From assembly GCF_028290025.1 (NCBI RefSeq), contig NZ_JAQGKQ010000083.1, positions 43,154 through 107,153 of the forward strand: a stretch of 64,000 nucleotides of DNA, read 5' to 3'. The translations under genes and the position numbers were made by a program. The notes beneath the pieces are model-generated. The model did no database searches and was not told the origin of the DNA. It was given only the letters and a program-made list of their open reading frames with translations. The stretch's first letter is position 1. Each line of letters starts with the position of its first letter. Source of the DNA: Cypionkella sp. GTDB taxonomy: Bacteria > Pseudomonadota > Alphaproteobacteria > Rhodobacterales > Rhodobacteraceae. Below, piece by piece: positions 37,232-46,156 of the stretch.

Positions 37232-38206
37232 ATGAAAACTCGCAAACTCGGCCAGAATGGCCCCAACGTATCGGCCATCGGCTTGGGGGCGATGTCCTTT
37301 GGCGGGATATTTGGCCAAACCGATGAGACAGAAAGCCTGCGCTGCCTCGACGCCATGCGGGATCACGGCATCAACTTTATTGATACCGCCAACATTTACG
37401 GCATGGGCATTTCTGAGACAATCATTGGTAAATGGCTGGCCAGCCGACGCCCGGAGGTGGTTATCGCCACCAAAGCCAGCTTCGTTGCGGGGCCACCGCG
37501 CTACATCGACAATTCCGAAATTCATCTGCGCACCGAGTTGGAAGCCTCGCTGAAGATTCTCAACCGTGACCATGTCGAATTGTTCTACATTCACCGCCGC
37601 GAGCACAACCGGCCTTTGGCCGAAGTGATCGGCACGCTGTCGCGGCTGATCGAAGAGGGTAAAATTGGCGGCTACGGTATGTCGGAAATTGCGCCCGACA
37701 CCTTACGCGCTGCCCACAAGTTACATCCCTGCATGGCTGTGCAGAATGAATATTCGCTGTGGAGCCGCCAGCCAGAGCTTGGCATGATCCAAGCCTGCAA
37801 GGCGCTTGGTGTGGCGTTTATTCCGTTCTCACCCCTCGCACGTGGCATGTTGGGCGAGCGGCCGCTGGCAGTCCCCGATGACGGTTTCCGCAGCACCAAT
37901 CCGCGCTTTACCGAGCCTAATTTCACCGAAAACACTAATGCCATCAAGGGATTCCGTGCTTTCTGTGCGAAGCGTGGTTGGACAACGTCGGCCACTGCGC
38001 TTGCGTGGATTTTGGCGAAGGGCGATCATCTGATCCCGATCCCTGGCACGCGCAAAGCGGAAAATCTTGCACATTGGGTAATGGCACCCGAGATCACGCT
38101 TACGCCTGAAGACCATGCGGAAATCGACCGTATCCTGCCGCCCGGCTTTGCTGCTGGCGACCGCTACGGCGACCACCAACTGCTCGCGGTGGAGCGCTAT
38201 TGCTAG
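37232..38206 (+). CDS. Aldo/keto reductase
   Basis: This 324-residue TIM barrel has the tetrad Asp and Tyr in NFIDTANIYGMG, Lys in IATKASF and His in LFYIHRRE. It begins MKTRKLGQNGPNVSAIGLGAMSFG and has cofactor-side LIPIPGTRKAENL near the C-terminus, typical of AKR families 11-13. It reduces an unknown carbonyl with NADPH. GGAGA lies just before the ATG. Confidence 0.88.
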   Translation: MKTRKLGQNGPNVSAIGLGAMSFGGIFGQTDETESLRCLDAMRDHGINFIDTANIYGMGISETIIGKWLASRRPEVVIATKASFVAGPPRYIDNSEIHLRTELEASLKILNRDHVELFYIHRREHNRPLAEVIGTLSRLIEEGKIGGYGMSEIAPDTLRAAHKLHPCMAVQNEYSLWSRQPELGMIQACKALGVAFIPFSPLARGMLGERPLAVPDDGFRSTNPRFTEPNFTENTNAIKGFRAFCAKRGWTTSATALAWILAKGDHLIPIPGTRKAENLAHWVMAPEITLTPEDHAEIDRILPPGFAAGDRYGDHQLLAVERYC

Positions 38207-38255
38207 CTTCCATTGTTTCTTAACGCACATCTTTGGCGGTGAATCCAAGCGATTT

Positions 38256-38272
38256 GGGGGGCAATGCCCCCC
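38256..38272. terminator. GC hairpin between convergent genes
   Basis: GGGGGGC (38256-38262), AAT, GCCCCCC (38266-38272) form a perfect 7-bp stem between the end of the aldo/keto reductase gene and the end of the small gene at 38318. No clear T-run follows on either strand. Confidence 0.4.
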
Positions 38273-38317
38273 CGATCGCGGTTGGTGTCGAGCATTGGGG
38301 TACCCGGACGCAGTATC

Positions 38318-38518
38318 TTATTGCGGGCGTAAACAATGGCGCGGCTGACGCGGTGATCCGGTGTCACACTCAGCGCCGCAGCTTGCGCAGCGATAATGCG
38401 ACACCCCCAAGGTGCGGTCCAATCGCCAGCGACAATCCCGCGTCAGAGTCGAGTTGCGGCGTGCCAGCCAGCCGTAGACGAAGACTGACACCGCCAGAAG
38501 CAGCAAAAGTAATGGCAT
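38318..38518 (-). CDS. Small membrane protein with Cys cluster, downstream of luxI
   Basis: This 66-residue protein has one N-terminal membrane segment (residues 2-18: PLLLLLLAVSVFVYGWL) and a cytoplasmic-looking basic tail. Its cysteines are at 29, 44, 47, 51 and 62; RCASCGAEC resembles a zinc-ribbon knuckle. The gene is supported by a strong AGGAGG site five bases from its ATG and by its place 46 bp after luxI on the same strand. Function unknown; co-transcription with luxI is inferred. Confidence 0.7.
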   Translation of the reverse strand: MPLLLLLLAVSVFVYGWLARRNSTLTRDCRWRLDRTLGVSHYRCASCGAECDTGSPRQPRHCLRPQ

Positions 38519-38564
38519 GCGGCCTCCTGTTCATCCTGCTGCGCTTTGGCTTATTCAGCATGGC

Positions 38565-39236
38565 TTAAGCCGTCGCACCCTGCAAGAAGCCCTCGGCGCG
38601 GATGCGATGGCTTGGAAACGGGATCGGGACGACCCGCTGCTGACGTGCGCGCGAGTATTCCGCCGGCATCCGCAACACCGCATATTGCCTACCGTCCTCA
38701 TCGTTGCGATAGGTCTCTCCCAGTCGCGACACCTCATAGCCGATCTGGCGCAAGGCCCGCATGAGTGTCAGCGAGGACAGGCAAATCAACTCCTCACCAC
38801 CTTGCGCTTGGGTGATATCGACAAGGCCATCGACAATGGCCGTCAAACATTCGGTGCGGTCTGCAGCGGTGGTCAGCGTGTCCGAGATCACCAGCCGCGT
38901 GCATTCCCAAACATGCGGCGTGGCAATTTCGACCGACATCACATGTGACGGGATGTGGGGCAGTTTGCCGGAATAGGCATCGCGCAGCATGTAGGTGTGC
39001 TGACCCCAAGTCGCCGTCGTCGGCATCGCGCGCGCGCCGCCCACAACCTGACCGTGTTTCAAAACCAGCGAATAATGCGCAACCGGCGTGTCATACTGAT
39101 CCATCTCCACTTTGTCGTTATGCGGCACGTCCCAGCCGAGTTGATCGACAAAGACCTGTTTACGCAGGGCCAGAAAATCATAGAATGCCGAGCCGTAGCG
39201 ATGAAAGTCCGAGAAGTCGAAGCGGATATTGTCCAT
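38565..39236 (-). CDS. luxI: LuxI-family acyl-homoserine-lactone synthase
   Basis: This 223-residue protein keeps the invariant LuxI positions: Arg25 and Phe29 (LALRKQVFVDQLGW), Trp35, Asp46 and Asp49 (EMDQYD), Arg69 (GGARAMPTT), Glu111 and Arg114 (ECTRLVIS). It makes an acyl-homoserine lactone from S-adenosylmethionine and acyl-ACP or acyl-CoA. It sits 126 bp downstream of luxR on the same strand. Acyl-chain type cannot be read. The C-terminal 25 residues (Arg-rich) extend past the typical fold. Confidence 0.93.
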   Translation of the reverse strand: MDNIRFDFSDFHRYGSAFYDFLALRKQVFVDQLGWDVPHNDKVEMDQYDTPVAHYSLVLKHGQVVGGARAMPTTATWGQHTYMLRDAYSGKLPHIPSHVMSVEIATPHVWECTRLVISDTLTTAADRTECLTAIVDGLVDITQAQGGEELICLSSLTLMRALRQIGYEVSRLGETYRNDEDGRQYAVLRMPAEYSRARQQRVVPIPFPSHRIRAEGFLQGATA

Positions 39237-39254
39237 GATCGTCCCTTAAACAAG

Positions 39255-39268
39255 CTGAATTATTTCAG
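39255..39268. promoter_or_regulatory. Small dyad near the luxI start
   Basis: CTGAA (39255-39259) and TTCAG (39264-39268) flank TTAT, 19 bp upstream of luxI. It is short and could be chance. Confidence 0.25.
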
Positions 39269-39296
39269 ATATGGAGACAATATCGCGGAAGTTGCA

Positions 39297-39315
39297 TTTG
39301 CGCACTGTCCGCAAA
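39297..39315. promoter_or_regulatory. lux-box-like dyad upstream of luxI
   Basis: TTTGCG (39297-39302) and CGCAAA (39310-39315) flank seven bases, about 60 bp before the luxI ATG, a usual distance for a LuxR-type operator. It is a candidate site for the adjacent LuxR. Confidence 0.45.
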
Positions 39316-39362
39316 CACAAGGCGATTGGGTGTTGCCTAAAATTGTAGGTAATTCGGCCCGC

Positions 39363-39974
39363 TCAAAGAATCCGGCGCGCGGCGGCTATTGAGGCCGCTT
39401 GGGACTGCGTTCGCGCGCCCAGTTTACGCTTTACGTTGTTCAACCGCGCCTTCACTGCGCTTTCGGAAATGCCCAACCGAAGCGCAATCTGCTTCAGCCG
39501 CAAACCTTCTGACTGCAGTTTCAGCGCCTCTACCTCTGCGTTGGTCAGGCTTTTCTCGTCTTCGGGGCCGGTATGGAGGTGCTGCATGATTCGCAGTAGC
39601 TCGTCCATTTCGGCATTATCAAAGTCGCGGTCATCGCGAAAAAACAGACCGTAACTGCGTCTGCCTTTGTCTTGCGAAGCCATCACAGACACCGCAGCGC
39701 CGTGGCCCAGACCGAACACCGCAGCATGTGCGCGCACCTGATGCGGATCGGTAGAGGTCATTTCTGAGAACCTGATGCCGCCAATGTTGCCATAGACCCA
39801 ACGCATTGCTGGATCTTGTACCACTAGCCCATGGGTTGTATAAAACTCCACCCAAATGTCGGGCAGATTGTTCATCTCTTCCTCGGGAAAAGAGAATCCT
39901 ACCCGCAGTGCCACATAAGAGCCCGCCGGCGCGATATGTTGGATCTGTTCTCTCATGGCGTCTAGCAGTGTCAT
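39363..39974 (-). CDS. luxR: LuxR-family quorum-sensing regulator
   Basis: This 203-residue protein has an autoinducer-binding domain with the conserved set Trp41, Tyr45, Asp54, Pro55 and Trp59 (WVEFYTTHGLVVQDPAMRW). A C-terminal LuxR helix-turn-helix follows (about 141-203: LTNAEVEALKLQSEGLRLKQIALRLGISESAVKARL). It should bind the lactone made by the adjacent LuxI and control luxI and other genes. It diverges from an HTH-less paralogue with a 102-bp shared promoter holding a 20-bp dyad. Confidence 0.92.
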   Translation of the reverse strand: MTLLDAMREQIQHIAPAGSYVALRVGFSFPEEEMNNLPDIWVEFYTTHGLVVQDPAMRWVYGNIGGIRFSEMTSTDPHQVRAHAAVFGLGHGAAVSVMASQDKGRRSYGLFFRDDRDFDNAEMDELLRIMQHLHTGPEDEKSLTNAEVEALKLQSEGLRLKQIALRLGISESAVKARLNNVKRKLGARTQSQAASIAAARRIL

Positions 39975-40017
39975 ATGCTCAAAACAGTTGCCGAATACTT
40001 TACCACGTCATAGCCTG

Positions 40018-40037
40018 CCTGGGTAAACATTGCCCGG
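40018..40037. promoter_or_regulatory. 20-bp lux-box candidate between luxR and its HTH-less paralogue
   Basis: The sequence CCTGGGTAAACATTGCCCGG pairs at 7 of 10 dyad positions, which is the size and symmetry of lux boxes. It lies between the two divergent starts (39974 and 40077), so it could control one or both genes. Binding is inferred. Confidence 0.45.
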
Positions 40038-40076
40038 TTAAATTGTAATTCGCAACATATAGCACCCCAAGGATGA

Positions 40077-40565
40077 GTGAACGTGCAGGATACGACCAAG
40101 GTAGGTGCGGTTGCACTATTGTTAACCCGGTTACGTGCGTATTGTGATAGTGGCTTTGCCCTTGCGATCCACATTCGCTACACGCGCCCCTCAATCTTGT
40201 ATAGAACTTACCATCAAGGGTGGATTGACCACTACAGCGAACGCGGTTTTATGCTCAGCGATCCGGTGGTGCATTGGGGTTTGACCAATGTTGGGTCGGT
40301 AAACTGGGCAGATCTGGTCGACCAAGACTCACAGGGCGTGATTAAGGACGCGTTGGCACATGGGCTGCACAATGGCTGGACCTATGCGATAGGCGCATCG
40401 ACCTCGCGCACTATTGCGGGGTTGACCAAAAGCGGAGCGGATTTCACCGACGCCGAGCGTGTGGATATTCGGCAAATCGTCGATGACTTGCACGCGTTGA
40501 CGGAAGGATTGGAAGGCTTCGAGCCGGGCACGCAATCAGCACTGCTTGCCTTGACCGATCACTAA
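40077..40565 (+). CDS. Autoinducer-binding-domain protein lacking a DNA-binding domain (LuxR-derived)
   Basis: This 162-residue protein covers only the LuxR autoinducer-binding domain. The ligand-pocket residues are present: Trp49, Tyr53, Asp62, Pro63 and Trp67 (GWIDHYSERGFMLSDPVVHW). After residue 150 there is no helix-turn-helix, and the frame stops 41 bases before the sdhB end, leaving no room for one. The GTG start has AAGGA upstream. It may bind lactone as a buffer, or dimerise with LuxR as an inhibitor. Both are inference; the missing domain is directly seen. Confidence 0.85.
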   Translation: MNVQDTTKVGAVALLLTRLRAYCDSGFALAIHIRYTRPSILYRTYHQGWIDHYSERGFMLSDPVVHWGLTNVGSVNWADLVDQDSQGVIKDALAHGLHNGWTYAIGASTSRTIAGLTKSGADFTDAERVDIRQIVDDLHALTEGLEGFEPGTQSALLALTDH

Positions 40566-40606
40566 ATCCGCAAGCGGTGCGATCGGTCAGAGCTGGCTTC
40601 GCTGGC

Positions 40607-41383
40607 TTAGACCACCCGATCAACCATCATTTTTTTGATGTCAGCGATGGCTTTGGCTGGGTTCAAGCCTTTCGGGCAGGTCTTGGTGCAGTTCATGATG
40701 GTATGGCAACGATAGAGTTTAAACGGGTCTTCCAGATCATCCAAACGCTCACCTGTTGCCTCATCCCGGCTGTCGATGATCCAGCGATAAGCATGTAGCA
40801 GGGCGGCTGGCCCGAGATATTTATCGGCATTCCACCAATAGCTGGGGCAAGACGTGCTGCAACAGGCGCACATCACACATTCGTAAACGCCGTCGAGTTT
40901 TGAGCGATCCTCAATCGACTGGCGCCATTCCTTGGCAGGTCGGTTGGTTTTGGTCTCAAGCCACGGCATGATGCTGGCATGTTGTGCGTAGAAAAGCGTG
41001 AGGTCAGGGATCAAATCCTTCACCACCGGCATGTGCGGCAACGGGTAAATTTTGATATCGCCCTTCAACTCGTCCAGACCGTAAATGCAGGCCAACGTGT
41101 TGATGCCACCGATATTCATTGCGCAAGATCCGCAAATCCCTTCACGGCAAGAACGCCGGAACGTCAACGTCGGGTCAATCTCATTTTTGATCTTGATAAG
41201 AGCGTCCAGCACCATCGGGCCGCAAGTGTCCATATCCACAAAGTATGTGTCTACCCGAGGGTTTTGCCCGTCATCAGGATTCCAGCGATAAATCTGAAAC
41301 TTGCGGACGTTTTTGGCATCCGGCCTTGGCCAGGTCTTGCCAGTGCGAATTTTCGAATTTTTTGGCAGTGTGAACTGAACCAT
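40607..41383 (-). CDS. sdhB: Succinate dehydrogenase iron-sulfur subunit
   Basis: 258 residues with the 2Fe-2S cluster cysteines ([22 protein letters not shown]) and the 4Fe-4S/3Fe-4S ferredoxin-type part ([16 protein letters not shown] and [21 protein letters not shown]). It passes electrons from SdhA to quinone. It is the last sdh gene, separated from sdhA by two small lipoprotein genes. Confidence 0.96.
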   Translation of the reverse strand: MVQFTLPKNSKIRTGKTWPRPDAKNVRKFQIYRWNPDDGQNPRVDTYFVDMDTCGPMVLDALIKIKNEIDPTLTFRRSCREGICGSCAMNIGGINTLACIYGLDELKGDIKIYPLPHMPVVKDLIPDLTLFYAQHASIMPWLETKTNRPAKEWRQSIEDRSKLDGVYECVMCACCSTSCPSYWWNADKYLGPAALLHAYRWIIDSRDEATGERLDDLEDPFKLYRCHTIMNCTKTCPKGLNPAKAIADIKKMMVDRVV

Positions 41384-41408
41384 GTCTCAGACCTTTTTGT
41401 GTGCAAAC

Positions 41409-41705
41409 TCAATAATGGCTGTCGGGAATGCTGGTGAACGGGCGTGACGGCATCTCACCCGAGCGTTGAACGACGCAATTTTGGTAAACCTGCGACGGGT
41501 CTTTACCTTGCAGGTAATCATTGCTGAAAGTGATCTCACCAAACACATCGCGGCGTCCGCCAGAGCCAAGCCCAACGCCCAGTTCTCCGCGCGGATGCTC
41601 CGCGAGCCTTGCGCGCTGCAGACATTCACGCTCGGCTTGCGCGCGTGGGATCGGTCCGCAAGCGATCAGCGGCAAAAGTGCGATAAGGGCAAAGACCAGT
41701 CGCAT
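41409..41705 (-). CDS. Small lipoprotein within the sdh operon
   Basis: This 98-residue protein has a lipoprotein signal ending LLPLIAC (lipobox Cys16). A short mature part follows with SGGRRDVFGEITFSNDYLQGKDPSQVYQNCV and a Cys pair. It starts three bases after the next small gene and ends 25 bp before sdhB. Similar proteins sit between sdhA and sdhB in other Rhodobacterales (recalled, not checked). Function unknown. Confidence 0.75.
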   Translation of the reverse strand: MRLVFALIALLPLIACGPIPRAQAERECLQRARLAEHPRGELGVGLGSGGRRDVFGEITFSNDYLQGKDPSQVYQNCVVQRSGEMPSRPFTSIPDSHY

Positions 41706-41708
41706 ATC

Positions 41709-42041
41709 TTAACCTTTCAGCGGTGGTACGCCAGAGCGGGCGAAACAGTCGCTGGCTGTAGGCCGGGTCGCAAGGTTGCGGATATTTTGCACCGTCAAAG
41801 TTCCGGCTTCGACCCCGACATCCCGCGCCAAGGCTCGGGTTTCTTCGGGTGAGGCCGCATCGAGCACGCATTGCGTTGCAGCCTCGGCGACATTACCCGA
41901 CAACTCTCGGGACATAACAGGACGCACTACGGATTCCGCTGTGCGGCGCATCGCCTTGTCGGCCAGAACCTGCGGATCGCAGGCAGCGACCAAACTTACT
42001 AACAAGAAACCGTGCAGAATACTATATCGACTGATAGACAT
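41709..42041 (-). CDS. Second small lipoprotein within the sdh operon
   Basis: This 110-residue protein has a lipobox signal ending VSLVAAC (Cys21). A helical mature part follows (ADKAMRRTAESVVRPVMSRELSGNVAEAATQCVLDAASPEETRALARDVG) ending with a Cys near residue 100. It lies 75 bp after sdhA. Function unknown; co-expression with sdh is inferred from strand and spacing. Confidence 0.75.
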   Translation of the reverse strand: MSISRYSILHGFLLVSLVAACDPQVLADKAMRRTAESVVRPVMSRELSGNVAEAATQCVLDAASPEETRALARDVGVEAGTLTVQNIRNLATRPTASDCFARSGVPPLKG

Positions 42042-42116
42042 AGCTCTCTCCTCCCAGCATTGTCATTCGGCAGGCTTTGCACCCCTGCGGTACTTCCGGG
42101 GTGCGCAAAGCGCGCA

Positions 42117-43919
42117 TCAGAACTTCCTTTCGGCCGGCGCGATTTTTTGCAACGAAATCCCGCCATCTGCTTCTGAAGTCAGTGGCGCGGTATGCACCGG
42201 GCGATAGTCCAGCCGCACCGAGCTTCCGTCCACCCAAGCGAGCGTATGTTTGCGCCAATCGGTATCGTTGCGCGTGGCGTAGTCTTCATGCGCATGTGCG
42301 CCCCGACTTTCAGTGCGCGCATATGCCCCGTGAATTGTCGCCAGCGCATTCGGCATAAGGTTCTGAAGTTCAAGCGTTTCCATCAGATCACTGTTCCATA
42401 CCAGCGAGCGGTCGGTCACCTTGATGTCATCCAACTTGCCCGCAATCGCGGTCATTTTCTGCACACCTTCGCCAAGCGTTTTATCGGTGCGGAACACCGC
42501 CGCATCCGATTGCATGGTCTTTTGCATTTCCAACCGCAGATCGGCGGTCGGCGTGCTGCCGTTGGCGTTGCGTGCAGCGTCAAAGCGGCTCAAAGCGCGA
42601 TCAACTTCGGCTCGGTTAACGTCTTGAATGCGATCTTTTGGATTGACGATTTCGCCCGCACGAATCGCCGCCGCCCGGCCAAAAACCACCAAGTCGATCA
42701 GCGAGTTCGAGCCCAAACGGTTCGCGCCATGCACGCTGGCACAGCCCGCTTCGCCCACGGCCATCAAGCCCGGTACAGTCGCATCGGGGTTGTCGTGCGT
42801 CGGGTTGAGTACCTCGCCGAAGTAGTTGGTCGGAATGCCGCCCATGTTGTAATGCACCGTCGGCAGCACCGGAATCGGTTCCTTGTGCAGATCAACGCCC
42901 GCAAAAATCCGCGCGCTTTCTGAAATCCCCGGCAGACGCAAAGCCAAGGTTGCGGGCGGTAAATGGTTCAGGTGCAAATGGATATGGTCCTTGTTGGCCC
43001 CTACCCCACGGCCTTCGCGAATTTCGATCGTCATGCAGCGCGACACGTAATCTCGTGGAGCCAAGTCTTTGTAATGTGGCGCATAACGCTCCATAAAGCG
43101 CTCACCTTCCGAGTTGGTGAGATAGCCGCCCTCACCCCGAGCGCCCTCTGTGATCAGGCAGCCCGAGCCGTAGATGCCGGTCGGGTGGAACTGCACGAAC
43201 TCCATATCCTGCAGCGGCAGACCGGCGCGAGCGACCATGCCGCCGCCGTCGCCAGTGCAAGTATGCGCAGACGTCGCGCTGAAATACGCGCGTCCATAGC
43301 CGCCAGTTGCCAGCACGACCATCTTGGCGTTGAACACATGGATCGTGCCATCGTCGAGCTTCCACGCCACCACGCCGGTGCAGCGGCCCTCGGTCATGAT
43401 CAGATCAATCGCGAAATACTCGACAAAAAACTCGGCGTTATTCTTCAAAGATTGCCCGTAAAGCGTATGCAAAATGGCATGGCCGGTCCGATCGGCCGCC
43501 GCACAAGTCCGCTGAACCGGCGGGCCTTCACCATATTCGGTGGTATGGCCGCCGAACGGGCGCTGGTAGATCTTGCCTTCCTCTGTGCGCGAAAACGGCA
43601 CCCCGTAATGCTCCAATTCGTAAACCGCTTTCGGAGCCTCACGCGCAAGATATTCCATCGCGTCGGTGTCGCCCAGCCAATCGCTGCCCTTCACCGTGTC
43701 ATACATATGCCACTGCCAACTATCGGGCCCCATATTGCCCAAGGACGCCGCGATGCCGCCCTGTGCCGCCACAGTATGCGACCGGGTCGGGAACACTTTG
43801 GTTACACAAGCGGTTCGCAAGCCCTGCTCGGCCATGCCCAAGGTTGCGCGCAAACCCGCGCCCCCGGCACCGACAACAACCACATCATAATCATGCACTT
43901 CATAGGGATAAGCGGTCAT
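42117..43919 (-). CDS. sdhA: Succinate dehydrogenase flavoprotein subunit
   Basis: 600 residues. FAD-binding [20 protein letters not shown] comes first, then the flavin-linking-His segment [19 protein letters not shown]. Active-site [21 protein letters not shown] and [18 protein letters not shown] follow. It oxidises succinate to fumarate, linking the TCA cycle and the ethylmalonyl-CoA product succinyl-CoA to respiration. It starts eight bases after sdhD. Confidence 0.97.
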   Translation of the reverse strand: MTAYPYEVHDYDVVVVGAGGAGLRATLGMAEQGLRTACVTKVFPTRSHTVAAQGGIAASLGNMGPDSWQWHMYDTVKGSDWLGDTDAMEYLAREAPKAVYELEHYGVPFSRTEEGKIYQRPFGGHTTEYGEGPPVQRTCAAADRTGHAILHTLYGQSLKNNAEFFVEYFAIDLIMTEGRCTGVVAWKLDDGTIHVFNAKMVVLATGGYGRAYFSATSAHTCTGDGGGMVARAGLPLQDMEFVQFHPTGIYGSGCLITEGARGEGGYLTNSEGERFMERYAPHYKDLAPRDYVSRCMTIEIREGRGVGANKDHIHLHLNHLPPATLALRLPGISESARIFAGVDLHKEPIPVLPTVHYNMGGIPTNYFGEVLNPTHDNPDATVPGLMAVGEAGCASVHGANRLGSNSLIDLVVFGRAAAIRAGEIVNPKDRIQDVNRAEVDRALSRFDAARNANGSTPTADLRLEMQKTMQSDAAVFRTDKTLGEGVQKMTAIAGKLDDIKVTDRSLVWNSDLMETLELQNLMPNALATIHGAYARTESRGAHAHEDYATRNDTDWRKHTLAWVDGSSVRLDYRPVHTAPLTSEADGGISLQKIAPAERKF

Positions 43920-43927
43920 ATCAATCC

Positions 43928-44299
43928 TCAGAGCGCCATTTTAATCAGCGCGAACAGCCCGGTCGCCGTGATCACGGCGGCAAGCGATTGGACAAAGATC
44001 ACCGACAACTTGCGCGCGGTGCCGTGAACATAATCGTCAAGCATCACCTGTGCGCCCATCGCGAAATGGCGCATCCCGACGATCAGCACCAAGGCGGTCA
44101 GTATGGCCGGGAACGGGTGCGAGAACGTCTCCATCACGCCTTCGCGGCTTTTGCCCAGCGCGTGACCGAAGACGTAAATCCAAGTCGGGACCATACAGGC
44201 CAGCACGGCGGAGCTAACCGTCATATGCCAATGGTGGGAGGTCCCGGTATGCGAGGCACCCTTGCCTTCGACACGTTTGCGGGCGGTCAGATAGCGCAT
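43928..44299 (-). CDS. sdhD: Succinate dehydrogenase membrane anchor subunit D
   Basis: This 123-residue protein has three membrane segments. The conserved [15 protein letters not shown] lies near residue 22-36, and the haem/quinone-side [16 protein letters not shown] around 77-92. It anchors SdhAB and binds quinone with SdhC. It starts 10 bp after sdhC. Confidence 0.92.
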   Translation of the reverse strand: MRYLTARKRVEGKGASHTGTSHHWHMTVSSAVLACMVPTWIYVFGHALGKSREGVMETFSHPFPAILTALVLIVGMRHFAMGAQVMLDDYVHGTARKLSVIFVQSLAAVITATGLFALIKMAL

Positions 44300-44309
44300 G
44301 TCTTGCCCC

Positions 44310-44693
44310 TTACACGATGAATATGGTGAGGATGGTCAGAACGAATGATCCGATCACCACCGCCCAGCTCAGCTTTTCTGCGGTTTTCATATCGAGCCCG
44401 TGTCCGGCATCAAAATAAAGGTGCCGAAGCCCGGCCAAATAATGAAACCACAAAGCCCAAGCCGAGGCGGTGAATGCCAGATCGCCAAACCAGCTGGTGA
44501 CGACAGCATTGGCAATCGCAAACTGGCTGTCCGAGGTCGCCGCAGCGAGCAACCACCACACCGATAACAGCGCGCTGATTATCAGGCCATTTCCGGTGAT
44601 CCGCGTCAGAATTGAGGTAATCGCATGGATTTGCCAATGCCAAATAGACAGATGCGGTGACAAGGGGCGCTCTACCCGCTTCACTTCGGCCAT
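44310..44693 (-). CDS. sdhC: Succinate dehydrogenase cytochrome b556 subunit
   Basis: This 127-residue protein has three membrane segments and the SdhC signatures RPLSPHLSIWHWQ, SILTRITGNGL and the haem-ligand HYLAGLRHLYFDAGHG. It is the first gene of sdhC-D-A-(two lipoproteins)-B, preceded by the repeat array at 44856-44943. Confidence 0.94.
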   Translation of the reverse strand: MAEVKRVERPLSPHLSIWHWQIHAITSILTRITGNGLIISALLSVWWLLAAATSDSQFAIANAVVTSWFGDLAFTASAWALWFHYLAGLRHLYFDAGHGLDMKTAEKLSWAVVIGSFVLTILTIFIV

Positions 44694-45092
44694 GACGGTT
44701 CCCTTCGTTTGATCCGCATCGGGGGCCAGCAGCTTTGGGCAAAACGCCTGGCGGCTGCGCGGCTGTGCCTATCTAAATAGCGTTTATCGAACAACTGCCA
44801 CCCCTACGATGCTGCCGCTGCGAAATGTTCTCGCTATCATCGCGATTTTATTCGGTTTGTGATCACACACATTTTTCGTGTGATCACAAACAGCGGGTCG
44901 TGTTACATATCTGAGGAACAACGTTACATATCCGTCGAACAACTACGCAAAGCAGGTCCGACACCGTGTCTGCGCACATGCCGATGATCCGCGTAAATAT
45001 TTTGCTGCCACGCGAAGTTATCGCTTTATATCGCCAAAGCTTGCGATGAGCGGTTAAAGGCTGCCATTCAAGCTACGTATAGCAGGCAATTG
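44694..45092. promoter_or_regulatory. sdhC upstream region (399 bp, no gene seen)
   Basis: This gap between the sdhC start and the mch stop holds no convincing frame. It contains the repeat array listed separately. The part nearer mch has TATA-like runs and GC-poor patches but no clear terminator. Confidence 0.6.
44856..44943. promoter_or_regulatory. 21-bp-periodic operator array upstream of sdhC
   Basis: TTTGTGATCACAC (44856-44868) and GTGTGATCACAAA (44878-44890) are perfect 13-bp inverted arms. Each contains the palindrome TGTGATCACA, and their centres are 21 bp apart. Next come two tandem 21-bp direct repeats starting GTTACATATC (44902-44922 and 44923-44943), identical at 18 of 21 positions and ending GAACAAC. 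All four units fall on nearly the same helical face. This looks like a cooperative binding site for sdh regulation; the protein is unknown. Confidence 0.7.
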
Positions 45093-46127
45093 TTAAATGG
45101 GTATCAACGCCCAATGGTCGAAGTCGAGCAGCACCTCGGGCAGATATTTGCCATCCAGCCCTCGCAATTCTCCCGCAGCGCCGCGCGTCGCCACCAGCCG
45201 AAGGCGGATCGCGCCGACGCCTTTTGCATCCGTCTCGACCATATCCAGCACCTCGGACCATGCGCGCACCGTATCTCCGGCAAAGCACGGATTGGCATGT
45301 GTCCCCGCATTCAGCGCCACGATCATCTGAGCATTTGCCAGGCCATTGAACGACAAAGCCCGCGCGAGGCTGATCACATGCCCGCCATAAATCAGCCGTT
45401 TGCCATCGGGCCGCTGTGTCGCATCAAAATGCACTTTCGCGGTGTTCTGCCACAGCCTTGTCGCCAGCATATGCTCAGCTTCTTCAATGGTAACGCCATC
45501 GACATGGTCGATGACCTCGCCTACGGCATAGTCACGCATCCGGTGCGGCTCGCCTGACAGAGCAAAATTATAGCGCGTGAAATCAAGCCCCTGCGGGATA
45601 ACCAGCGCGCCGGGTGCCACCACCTTTGCCAAGTTCGGCACCACCGCCATTGGGGCTGTCGAGGCAAAATCGCGTTTTTTCACCATCACCCAGCGCACAT
45701 ATTCCAGTACAGCCTCGTCATGCTGATTCAAGCCCGTCGTGCGGACATGGACCACACCAGATTGCCCGTTGGAGTTCTCTTTGACCCCAATCACCGTGCT
45801 TTGCGAGCGTAGAGTATCGCCCGGCCACACCGGGCGCAGCCAACGGCCCTCGGCATAGCCCAAATTGGCCACCGCATTCAGCGACACATCCGGCACGGTC
45901 TTGCCGAACACTACATGAAACGCGATCAGATCATCGAGCGGGCTGAACGGCAGCCCGCAATCTTGCGCGAAAACGTCCGAGGAATACAGAGCATGCCGCG
46001 CCGGATAAAGCGCGTGATAGAGTGCGCGCTCACCCATTTTCACCGTGCGCGGCACCGGGTGGATGATTTCCTCACCTAACCGATAATCTTCAAAGAACCG
46101 CCCCGCATTGGTCTTAATCACCAGCAT
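45093..46127 (-). CDS. mch: Mesaconyl-CoA hydratase (beta-methylmalyl-CoA dehydratase)
   Basis: This 344-residue protein has two MaoC-type hotdog domains. FFEDYRLGEEIIHPVPRTVKMGERALYHALYPARH opens it, and hydratase-like ARALSFNGLANAQMIVALNAGTHANPCFAGDTV lies in the second half. It hydrates mesaconyl-CoA to beta-methylmalyl-CoA in the ethylmalonyl-CoA pathway. Proximity to sdh, to the malyl-CoA lyase-type gene and to mdh supports this. Confidence 0.9.
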   Translation of the reverse strand: MLVIKTNAGRFFEDYRLGEEIIHPVPRTVKMGERALYHALYPARHALYSSDVFAQDCGLPFSPLDDLIAFHVVFGKTVPDVSLNAVANLGYAEGRWLRPVWPGDTLRSQSTVIGVKENSNGQSGVVHVRTTGLNQHDEAVLEYVRWVMVKKRDFASTAPMAVVPNLAKVVAPGALVIPQGLDFTRYNFALSGEPHRMRDYAVGEVIDHVDGVTIEEAEHMLATRLWQNTAKVHFDATQRPDGKRLIYGGHVISLARALSFNGLANAQMIVALNAGTHANPCFAGDTVRAWSEVLDMVETDAKGVGAIRLRLVATRGAAGELRGLDGKYLPEVLLDFDHWALIPI

Positions 46128-46156
46128 CTCCCCAGCAGGGCGCGCACATCACGCAC

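Noticed and set aside
37018..37326. 102-codon frame between deoD and the aldo/keto reductase
   Set aside because: Runs out of frame into the reductase and crosses the hairpin.
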